A DNA stretch of 64,000 bases from JAIVJZ01 sp035296385. Lineage in GTDB: Bacteria > Acidobacteriota > Blastocatellia > Pyrinomonadales > Pyrinomonadaceae. The notes beneath the pieces were generated by a model that was given only the letters and a program-made list of their open reading frames with translations, was not told where the DNA came from and searched no databases. How positions within the stretch are numbered: position 1 is the first letter of the stretch; every line of letters starts with the position of its first letter. Shown here piece by piece: positions 7,995 to 14,446 of this stretch. The position numbers and the translations under genes were made by a program. The DNA lies in NCBI GenBank assembly GCA_035296385.1, contig DATHBB010000293.1:1-64000 (forward strand). The letters run 5' to 3'.

Positions 7995-8849
7995 TCAATT
8001 AAGTCTTGCCAGTTGCGTCTGCATACGCTTCAACTGCTCGGCGACGCGCTCCGCATCGGGCGGCGTGGGCGCGCTCTTGAGATAGGCTTGCACGTCAACG
8101 ATGGCCTCGGAGTAACGACCGAGTTGCGCGAGCAGCGCGCCACGGTCGCGCCTCTCTTCGGCGACCTCCGGCGCGACGAGCATGATGCGTTCGATGACGG
8201 AGAGCGCACGACGGTAGAGTCCCGCCTGCGCGTAGATGCCTTTCAGGTTGCGCAGGAGGCGCGCGAGGATTTCGCGCGTCGTGGCGGGGCGCAGGTGCGC
8301 GTCCGTGAGCGGCGCCTGGCCGCCGTAGATCGTGTCCAAACGCTCCTGACAATCTTCCGCGTCGATGATTTTCGCGTTGAACGGATCAACGAGTGTAGAC
8401 TCGCCGCGCTCCCCGCCCGCGCGCACGATGAAATGACCGGGCAGCCCGATGCCCTCGACGTGCACGCCAGCGCGCCGCCCGATCTCCATGTAAACCACCG
8501 ACAGCGTGATCGGAATCCCCGTGCGCCGTTCAATCACGTCGGACAAAAGGCTGTTGCGCGGATCGTAGTACTCGCTCTGGTTGCCTGCGAAGCCCAACTC
8601 CTCAAAGATGAATTTATTGAGCGCGACGACGGCGATTGAATCGCGCTCGCGCGCGTTGATGCGTTCGCGCGCCGCCACGCCCAACTCGTACAGACGCGCG
8701 CGATAATGATCGACATCCAACCCCGGCTTCTCCTCCGCCGCGACGAGCAACGCCGCGTGCGCCAGATCAATAGACGCCTCCGGCTGCGCCACCAGCCGCG
8801 CGAAACGCCGCCTCGCCTCCAGCATCAACAATTTACCTTGAGGAGTCAT
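7995..8849 (-). CDS. SirB1-family transglutaminase-like/TPR protein
   Basis: 284 residues, the usual length of SirB1-like proteins. The N-terminal half carries the transglutaminase-like fold with the family signature NKFIFEELGFAGN, RTGIPITLSVVYMEIGRRAG, and GLPGHFIVR. The C-terminal half has TPR-like helices (LARLLRNLKGIYAQAGLYRR). The classical catalytic Cys is not evident, as in many family members, so enzymatic activity is doubtful. Function is unknown across the family. The start is 9 nt from a palindrome and has no clear Shine-Dalgarno. The stop TGA touches the next palindrome. Confidence 0.85.
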   Translation of the reverse strand: MTPQGKLLMLEARRRFARLVAQPEASIDLAHAALLVAAEEKPGLDVDHYRARLYELGVAARERINARERDSIAVVALNKFIFEELGFAGNQSEYYDPRNSLLSDVIERRTGIPITLSVVYMEIGRRAGVHVEGIGLPGHFIVRAGGERGESTLVDPFNAKIIDAEDCQERLDTIYGGQAPLTDAHLRPATTREILARLLRNLKGIYAQAGLYRRALSVIERIMLVAPEVAEERRDRGALLAQLGRYSEAIVDVQAYLKSAPTPPDAERVAEQLKRMQTQLARLN

Positions 8850-8858
8850 AGAAGAAAG

Positions 8859-9012
8859 GATGAAGTAGGAACGCGGAACGATGAATAAAAAACTGTTCTT
8901 TGTCCGTTGTCCGTAGTCAGTTGTTCAAGACCGTCTTTAGCAACTTCGTTGATAACCACTTAACAACTGACTACTGACAACGGACAACTGACCGGCTTCT
9001 ACTTCATCGTTC
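8859..9012. repeat. nested heptad palindrome (family A outside, family B inside)
   Basis: Outer family A arm GATGAAGTAGGAACGCGG from 8859; its right partner is short (TACTTCATCGTTC, 9000-9012). Inside lies a family B hairpin with 25-nt arms at 8901-8925 and 8962-8986 (one mismatch), made of GTCCGTT/GTCAGTT-type 7-mers. The family B loop is in the opposite orientation to the other copies (AAGACCGTCTTTAGCAAC here, GCTAAAGACGGTCTT at 44305-44403). The right outer arm supplies the last codons and TGA of the HAD gene. Confidence 0.88.
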
Positions 9013-9702
9013 ACTGAAAACGTGTCTCACCGCGTCGTCCGTCCAGTCGGCGAGGCTGTGCGTGACAACGTCGGCTCCGGCGGCGCGCAAAAGCGCTTCG
9101 CTGACCGTGTTGGTGACGCCAAGCGAGCGCATGCCGGCGGCGCGCGCGGCCTCTATGCCCGGCGGCGAGTCTTCGATGACGAGACATTCGGCGGGCGCGA
9201 GCGCCGTCTGTCCGGCAGCGCGGCGCGCCTCGTTCAACTTTTCGAGCGCGCGGTTGACGCAGGCCGGATCGGGCTTGCACGCGCTCACGTCTTCCGCGCT
9301 GACGACGACCGTGAAAGACTTCGCCAGCCCCGCGCGTTCGAGTACGTATTCGATCTCCGGGCGGTGCGCCATGCTGGCGACGCCGAGCGTGTAATGACGC
9401 GCGAGCGCTTTGATGAACGTCACGACGCCCGCGAAGAGCGGCAACTCATCTTCGATCATCTCGCGATGAGATTTCTTGAATGCTTCCAGCACGCGGTTGA
9501 ACGTTTCGTCCGTCGGCTCGCTTCCGCCGCGCGCGAAGGCGGCGCGGAAAAACGTCACGTCGTCCATGCCAAGCGAGTCGTAATAATCCTTCTCGGTGAG
9601 CGTGATGCCTTCCGCTTGAAGCGCGGTTTGCGCGGCTTTGAGTTGTATTGGTTCGTCGTCGATGATGACGCCGTTGAAGTCGAAGAGTATCGCCTTGATC
9701 AT
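9004..9702 (-). CDS. HAD-superfamily hydrolase, beta-phosphoglucomutase-like
   Basis: 232 residues, with a HAD core and helical cap of the CbbY/beta-phosphoglucomutase type. Motif I is FDFNGVIIDDEP (nucleophile Asp8), motif II lies around VVSAEDVSACKPDP (Ser and Lys) and motif IV is VIEDSPPGIEAARAAGM. The second motif I aspartate, normally the acid/base, is Asn (DFN rather than DFD), which may affect mutase or phosphatase chemistry. Substrate unknown, probably a sugar phosphate. The final residues SER and the TGA are encoded by the arm of a palindrome. Confidence 0.85.
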   Translation of the reverse strand: MIKAILFDFNGVIIDDEPIQLKAAQTALQAEGITLTEKDYYDSLGMDDVTFFRAAFARGGSEPTDETFNRVLEAFKKSHREMIEDELPLFAGVVTFIKALARHYTLGVASMAHRPEIEYVLERAGLAKSFTVVVSAEDVSACKPDPACVNRALEKLNEARRAAGQTALAPAECLVIEDSPPGIEAARAAGMRSLGVTNTVSEALLRAAGADVVTHSLADWTDDAVRHVFSER

Positions 9703-9862
9703 GGGTCGTGTCGGTTCGAGTTTGAGAAGACCTTTAATCGACTCAAAATGCGAAAAGTGAAATCCGAAAATTTAATCAATTGCCCGACCAAGATACGACG
9801 CTTCAACGCAAACTCCAAAATCCGACCCGCGAATCCGCGCGACGTTCATGCCGCACGTTGAT

Positions 9863-10768
9863 TTAAGACGCGGGAGAGTTCGCGTCGCCGCCCGCGCCGT
9901 GGGGCGGTTTCGTGCCCGTAAAGAGCGCTCTCTGTTCGGCGAAGAGGAGCGGGAGGCGTTCGCTCTCAAGCACGTCGATGCGGCGCAGCACTTCGCCGAG
10001 CGCGAGTTCGTTCTTGAGGTTGATCGCGTAATCGAGATCGGCGCGCAGACGATCCTTCTCGGCCTGTCGGTTCTGCGAGATGAGGATGATCGGCGTGAGG
10101 AGCGCGGCGACGATGCCGTTGATCACGTCGAGGAACGAATAGGGGAACGGGTCGATGCCCTGATCGCGCATGAACATCGTATTGAACCAGACCCAGATGA
10201 CGACGAAGACGAGGGTGGCGCCGATGAACTGCCAACTACCGCCGAAGGACGAGACGTTGTCGGCCAGACGGTCGGCCAGCGTCATGCGCGCCGCGTCCTC
10301 TTCGTTGACGTTGCGCGAGACGCGTTGGCGCAGCATTTCGTCCGTGCGCCGCAGGCGTTCGGAGATGGCGCTCACCATCTCCAGCGCCACGTCGGGGTTT
10401 TCGCGGACGAAGCTGAGGAAGTCTGCGCGCGCGAGCACGGCGAGTGTCGCCTGCTCGACGACGGCGGCGTTGGCCGAGCGTGGCTTGCCGTCGATGATCG
10501 CCATCTCGCCGAAGAAGTCGCCGTCGCCGAGTTCCGCTAGCGTCAACTTCTCGCCCTCGCCGTCGTGTATGTAGATGCGCACGCGCCCGCCCTCGATCAG
10601 GTAGAGCGCGTCGCCCGGGTCGTCCAACTTGAACAGCAGCGTGCCCGCCGGAACTTCGCGCACACGCATCAAATCGCGCAACACGCGCGCCGCCTTGTCG
10701 TCCAACGAAGCGAACAGCGGCACGGAACGCAAAGACTCAATCGTCATCACCTGCGAAGCGTTAGCCAT
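9863..10768 (-). CDS. cyclic-nucleotide-binding and DUF1003 membrane protein
   Basis: About 301 residues. GGAG lies 9 nt before the ATG at 10768, so I prefer this start over the ATG at 10777, which touches the GGAG. Residues 1-135 form a Crp-type cNMP-binding beta-roll (FKLDDPGDALYLIEGGRVRI, GDGDFFGEMAIIDGKPRSA). Residues about 165-265 are DUF1003, with two membrane helices and the signature DPFPYSFLDVINGIVAALLT then SQNRQAEKDR. No DNA-binding domain is present. It is likely a membrane protein gated by a nucleotide; ligand and role are unknown. Confidence 0.85.
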   Translation of the reverse strand: MANASQVMTIESLRSVPLFASLDDKAARVLRDLMRVREVPAGTLLFKLDDPGDALYLIEGGRVRIYIHDGEGEKLTLAELGDGDFFGEMAIIDGKPRSANAAVVEQATLAVLARADFLSFVRENPDVALEMVSAISERLRRTDEMLRQRVSRNVNEEDAARMTLADRLADNVSSFGGSWQFIGATLVFVVIWVWFNTMFMRDQGIDPFPYSFLDVINGIVAALLTPIILISQNRQAEKDRLRADLDYAINLKNELALGEVLRRIDVLESERLPLLFAEQRALFTGTKPPHGAGGDANSPAS

Positions 10769-10791
10769 GATTTTCATCTCCGGTGGAACTA

Positions 10792-10872
10792 AATGATGAA
10801 CTAGGAACGCGGAACGATGAACTAAAAGCAGTTGTCTTTTACTTCATCGTTCCGCGTTCCTACTTCATCGTT
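10792..10872. repeat. heptad palindrome, family A
   Basis: Left arm 10792-10823 and right arm 10841-10872, 32 nt each with three mismatches, around a 17-nt A/T-rich loop. Core units GGAACGC and GGAACGATGAA. The right arm overlaps the 3' end of the ABC ATPase gene: the codons for ETMK and the TAG stop come from the repeat. Confidence 0.9.
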
Positions 10873-11546
10873 TCCACTCTTCCGTCTTTCATCTGAATGG
10901 TGCGGTCTGCGAATTGTGCGGCGAGGTCGCGGTCGTGTGTGACCATGATAACGGTCAGCTTGTCGTGCGAAACCATCTCGCTGAGGAGCGAGAGGAGTTC
11001 GCGTGCGCGGGTCGAGTCGAGGTTGCCGGTCGGTTCGTCTGCGAGGAGCACGCGCGGGCGGTTGGCGAGCGCGCGCGCGATGGCGACGCGCTGCTGCTCG
11101 CCGCCCGAAAGCTCCGACGGGCGATGGTCTCGCCGCTCGCCGAGTCCGACGCGCTCCAGCAGTTCGCCCGCGCGTGTCTCCCTCTCGCGCCCGACGAGAC
11201 CGCCGAAGGCGAGCGCGAGTTCGACGTTTTCGGCGGCGGTCATCGTCGTGATGAGGTTGAAATTCTGAAAGATCATCCCGACCGAACGCCTGCGGTAGCG
11301 CGCCATCTCGCGCTTCGTGAAGGGCGCGAGCGAGCGCCCGTCGAAGACCACCTCGCCCGCCGTCGGATGGTCCAGCCCGCCGATCAAATTCAGCAGCGTT
11401 GACTTTCCCGAACCCGACGTGCCGAGCAACGCCACAAACTCGCCTTCCTCGACCGACACCGACACGCGATCAAGCGCCACCACAGTCGTCGTGCCCATCT
11501 GGTAATGCTTTGAAACTTCGTGCGTCTCGATCAGAGAATGGTTCAT
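10860..11546 (-). CDS. LolD/MacB-type ABC transporter ATPase
   Basis: 228 residues with all ABC motifs: Walker A GTSGSGKSTL (about 42-51), Q-loop IFQNFNL, signature LSGGEQQR, Walker B VLLADEPTGNLDS and H-loop MVTHDRD. The sequence near DHPTAGEV and the TGNLDS Walker B are typical of the LolD/MacB/FtsE group, which energises FtsX-type permeases. The likely partner is the permease at 6257-7867, separated from it by three unrelated genes. Its C-terminal residues (ETMK) and stop codon come from a palindrome arm, so the original C-terminus may have been slightly different. Confidence 0.92.
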   Translation of the reverse strand: MNHSLIETHEVSKHYQMGTTTVVALDRVSVSVEEGEFVALLGTSGSGKSTLLNLIGGLDHPTAGEVVFDGRSLAPFTKREMARYRRRSVGMIFQNFNLITTMTAAENVELALAFGGLVGRERETRAGELLERVGLGERRDHRPSELSGGEQQRVAIARALANRPRVLLADEPTGNLDSTRARELLSLLSEMVSHDKLTVIMVTHDRDLAAQFADRTIQMKDGRVETMK

Positions 11547-11555
11547 ACGAAATAA

Positions 11556-11675
11556 CTGTCAGTTGTCAGTAGTCAGTTGTCCGTTGCATGTGGCTTTCCA
11601 AGAGAGTTGCTACAGACGAAGTTGAGCAACTTACGACAGACAAAGAACAACTGACAACGGACGACTGACAACTGA
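11556..11675. repeat. heptad palindrome, family B
   Basis: Arms of GTCAGTT/GTCCGTT units: the left arm begins CTGTCAGTTGTCAGTAGTCA at 11556, and the right arm ends GACTGACAACTGAT at 11675. Several mismatches between arms, so this is probably an older copy. The loop contains GCATGTGG followed by GTTGCTACAGACG, matching the conserved family B loop. Located upstream of the ATPase start (11546) and 104 nt from the nuoI stop. Confidence 0.85.
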
Positions 11676-11779
11676 TCAATCAAAAGCCGTCGCGTGCCAG
11701 ATAACACGCGACGGCTTAAAAATTCAAGTCGCCCCTCAACTCAAACAACCCACTACCGGCCACGGACAACAGCCAAATT

Positions 11780-12301
11780 TTAGACCTCTTTGTACTCCGA
11801 ATCGACATCTTCGTCGGCGAAGGCGACGCGATAGTTGAGCGACTGTTTCTGTTTCGTGATGAGCAGGTCGTCTTTGGTCTTCAACAAGTCGGCGCGGTTA
11901 TAGACGGATAGTTCGAAGTTGTAGCCGTGCGTGATGGCGTCTTTCGGGCACGCTTCGACGCAGTAGCCGCAGAAGATGCAGCGCCCGTAGTCTATGTTGT
12001 AGACCTCCGCGAATCGCTCGTCCACGCCTGTGCGCTCTTCGGGCGCGCGGGGGTCGTCCGCCGCGATGATGTAGATGCAATCGGACGGGCAGGCCGCCGC
12101 GCAGAGGAAACAGGCGACGCACTTTTCGCGCCCGAGTTCGTCCACGTGCAAGAGGTGCTGACCGCGATAGCGCGGCTGCATCGTGACAGGCTCGTCCGGG
12201 TACTGCACCGTCCACTTCTCCTTCGGGATATAGGAGAAGGTCACGCTCATCCCCTTGATGATCGCCTTCGTGTTCTCGATGACATCGCTGATGATGGACA
12301 T
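11780..12301 (-). CDS. nuoI: NADH-quinone oxidoreductase subunit I
   Basis: 173 residues. Complex I subunit that carries two [4Fe-4S] clusters (N6a, N6b) in the peripheral arm. Two ferredoxin motifs are complete: Cys61, 64, 67, 71 (CVACFLCAAACP) and Cys108, 111, 114, 118 (CIFCGYCVEACP). The N-terminus IKGMSVTFSYI matches the membrane-associated helix of the family. No other nuo gene lies in the window, so complex I genes are split in this genome. It lies downstream of ndk on the same strand; a family C palindrome separates them, and GAGG just outside that repeat serves as ribosome binding site. Confidence 0.93.
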   Translation of the reverse strand: MSIISDVIENTKAIIKGMSVTFSYIPKEKWTVQYPDEPVTMQPRYRGQHLLHVDELGREKCVACFLCAAACPSDCIYIIAADDPRAPEERTGVDERFAEVYNIDYGRCIFCGYCVEACPKDAITHGYNFELSVYNRADLLKTKDDLLITKQKQSLNYRVAFADEDVDSEYKEV

Positions 12302-12310
12302 GGGAAACCT

Positions 12311-12385
12311 CGTGAATCGTGAATCGTGAATCGTGAATAGAAGAAGACGGTTTTTATCTATTCACGATTTACGATTCACGATTTA
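12311..12385. repeat. heptad palindrome, family C
   Basis: The left arm is almost perfect tandem GTGAATC (four units from 12312), ending in GTGAATAGA. The right arm (12356-12385) is TCTATTCACGATTTACGATT and onward, the reverse complement with two changes. It lies exactly between the ndk stop (TAG at 12386-12388) and the nuoI ribosome binding site. The short loop contains AAGACGG. Confidence 0.9.
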
Positions 12386-12814
12386 CTAAATCAATTCCAG
12401 TTGACTGAAGAAATAACCGATCTCGATGCGCGCGTTCTCTTCGGAGTCGGAGCCGTGGACGGCGTTCTCGCCGATGGAAGTGGCAAACTCTTTGCGGAGC
12501 GTGCCCTCGTCGGCTTTGGCCGGGTCGGTCGCGCCCATCAGATCGCGCCAGGCCTTGACCGCCCCCGCTTTCTCCAACGCCATCACGACGCACGGCGCGC
12601 TCGACATGAACTCCGTCAACTCGCCGAAGAACGGGCGCTCGCGATGCACCGCGTAGAAGCCTTCCGCCTCTTTGCGCGTCATGTGGATCAACTTCATCCC
12701 GCGCAGTTTGAAACCGCCGTCCGTGATCCGCTGAATGATGCTGCCCGCACGCCCGTTGCGCACCGCGTCGGGTTTGATGATTCCGAAAGTGAGATTACCT
12801 GCCTGTTCTGCCAT
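12386..12814 (-). CDS. ndk: nucleoside diphosphate kinase
   Basis: 142 residues, full length. Transfers the gamma phosphate of ATP to NDPs through a phospho-histidine. The active-site His120 is in GENAVHGSDS, and the N-terminal IIKPDAVRNG and the PFFGEL segment are family hallmarks. In many bacteria ndk lies beside sucCD, and here it follows sucD with one small gene between. The stop codon abuts a family C palindrome. Confidence 0.96.
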   Translation of the reverse strand: MAEQAGNLTFGIIKPDAVRNGRAGSIIQRITDGGFKLRGMKLIHMTRKEAEGFYAVHRERPFFGELTEFMSSAPCVVMALEKAGAVKAWRDLMGATDPAKADEGTLRKEFATSIGENAVHGSDSEENARIEIGYFFSQLELI

Positions 12815-12830
12815 TATTTTCCTCGCCTAT

Positions 12831-13268
12831 TTATTCGATGATTATTTTGTGCTTCTTCCTTGCTCTGCTTTTCGATTTATCCTCGACGCTAATCGAATAT
12901 CTGCACCCGTCTCCTGTTTCCGGTAGTTCCAAAACAAAATCTAAAGACATTTTGCCGTGCGTGGAATCGACGACTCTGAACCTCGCCACTTGAGAAGAGC
13001 AAAAATGGGGCGCGCTGGCTTTAATATTGTAGAGTCCCAACGGAAGGTTGAATTTATAAATGCCCTCTTCATCGGTTGTTGCTTCGTAACTTTTTCCGCC
13101 AGCGCCATAAGCAACCACGCTCACTCTATCAACTATTACCGCACCGTTAATATCGTAAACCACTCCCGTCAAAACCATCGCCGGTTCGCCGGATTGAAGC
13201 GCGCTACTACTTTGGGCGAAGGCGCTAACCGTCAACACGATTAGAGAGATTAGCAGAAGCCGTCTCAT
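12831..13268 (-). CDS. exported carboxypeptidase-regulatory-like domain protein
   Basis: 145 residues. A signal peptide (MRRLLLISLIVLTVSAFAQS) is followed by a CarboxypepD_reg/Cna-B-type beta-sandwich (VLTGVVYDINGAVIVDR, ATTDEEGIYKFNLPLGLYNI) and a basic C-terminal tail. The same fold is the N-terminal domain of many TonB-dependent receptors, but no barrel follows. Base composition is visibly less GC-rich than its neighbours, which suggests later acquisition. It sits between sucD and ndk and ends 17 nt before the ndk start. Confidence 0.75.
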   Translation of the reverse strand: MRRLLLISLIVLTVSAFAQSSSALQSGEPAMVLTGVVYDINGAVIVDRVSVVAYGAGGKSYEATTDEEGIYKFNLPLGLYNIKASAPHFCSSQVARFRVVDSTHGKMSLDFVLELPETGDGCRYSISVEDKSKSRARKKHKIIIE

Positions 13269-13352
13269 AAATTATTGCTTAAACGCTCCTGATGTTTCAT
13301 TTTAGCCCGCCGTCAATGCGGCGCGCATGATGCGATGTTTTAGAAATAGAGC

Positions 13353-14237
13353 TTACGCGGTTGCCGTCGCGCCTAAAGCGTCGCGCATGGCCGTGCCGAT
13401 GTCGGCGGGCGAGTGGACGACGCGGATGCCGGCGGCTTCGAGCGCGGACATCTTCTCGGCGGCGGTGCCTTTGCCGCCCGCGATGATCGCGCCCGCGTGC
13501 CCCATGCGTCGTCCGGGCGGCGCGGTCTGTCCGGCGATGAAGGCAACGATGGGTTTTGTGACGTGCTCTCTGGCGTAGGCGGCGGCTTCCTCTTCCGCCG
13601 TGCCGCCGATCTCGCCGATCATGACGATGCCGTGCGTGTCGGGGTCGGCCTCGAAGAGCGCGAGCGCGTCCGTGTGCGTCGTGCCGATGACGGGGTCGCC
13701 GCCGATGCCGATGGCGGTTGACTGACCCAGGCCGAGCGCCGTCAACTGCCCGACCGCTTCATACGTCAGCGTCCCCGAACGCGAGACGACGCCGACGTTG
13801 CCCTCGCGGTGTATGTGGCCGGGCATGATGCCGATCTTGCACTTGCCGGGCGAGATGATGCCCGGGCAGTTCGGCCCGATGAGCCGCGTGCCCTTGCCTT
13901 CGAGGAAACGCTTCACGCCGATCATGTCGAGCGCGGGGATGCCTTCGGTGATGCAGACGACGAGCGGCATTCCGGCGTCGGCGGCTTCGATGATGGCATC
14001 GGCGGCAAACGGCGGCGGCACGTAGATGATCGAGACGTTCGCGCCCGCCTCGCGGACGGCCTCCGCGACGGTGTTGAAGACGGGGATGCCTTCGTGCGTC
14101 GTCCCGCCCTTGCCGGGTGTGACGCCGCCGACGACGTTCGTGCCGTACTCGACCATCTGCTTCGTGTGGAAACTGCCCTCTTTGCCCGTGATGCCCTGCA
14201 CGACGAGGCGCGTGTTTTTATCGACCAGAACGCTCAA
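13353..14237 (-). CDS. sucD: succinyl-CoA ligase [ADP-forming] subunit alpha
   Basis: 294 residues from a TTG start at 14237, which has GGGAG 8 nt upstream and gives the usual SVLVDKNTRLVVQGITGKEG N-terminus. An ATG at 14282 would add 15 atypical residues. The CoA-binding Rossmann domain comes first (GKEGSFHTKQM), then the ligase domain with the phospho-histidine loop near the C-terminus (GRRMGHAGAIIAGGKGTA). Works in the TCA cycle with SucC. SucC is encoded 5.4 kb away on the same strand with four genes between, an unusual split. Confidence 0.93.
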   Translation of the reverse strand: MSVLVDKNTRLVVQGITGKEGSFHTKQMVEYGTNVVGGVTPGKGGTTHEGIPVFNTVAEAVREAGANVSIIYVPPPFAADAIIEAADAGMPLVVCITEGIPALDMIGVKRFLEGKGTRLIGPNCPGIISPGKCKIGIMPGHIHREGNVGVVSRSGTLTYEAVGQLTALGLGQSTAIGIGGDPVIGTTHTDALALFEADPDTHGIVMIGEIGGTAEEEAAAYAREHVTKPIVAFIAGQTAPPGRRMGHAGAIIAGGKGTAAEKMSALEAAGIRVVHSPADIGTAMRDALGATATA

Positions 14238-14370
14238 AGTTTTCGCTCCCTCATTTTGTTGACCGAACGGACGGGCGGCCATCTACCGGGCAGGCCGTGC
14301 CCGCCCGAACATCACCGAACGCCCGCAAATATTTGAATGGCTTGCCTGTAAAAAAGAAGGGGCAGTATAG

Positions 14371-14410
14371 CAAGGCGCGCGACACGCTGTACAGCGTGTC
14401 GCGCGCCTTG
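14371..14410. terminator. perfect 40-bp palindrome, terminator or operator
   Basis: Left arm CAAGGCGCGCGACACGCTGT and right arm its exact reverse complement, 20 bp each with no unpaired centre. On the minus strand it is followed after about 10 nt by CTTCTTTTTTA, as expected for a terminator of the lamin-tail gene ending at 14447. It is longer and more perfect than a usual terminator and has no 7-nt period, so it is unrelated to the heptad palindromes. Confidence 0.6.
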
Positions 14411-14446
14411 CCCTATCGTGCGCGGCGTCGAACGACGCGCAGGGTG

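Noticed and set aside
12311..12385. CRISPR-like array of short tandem repeats
   Set aside because: The repeats are 7 nt with no spacers and are mirrored into a hairpin; no cas genes are present.
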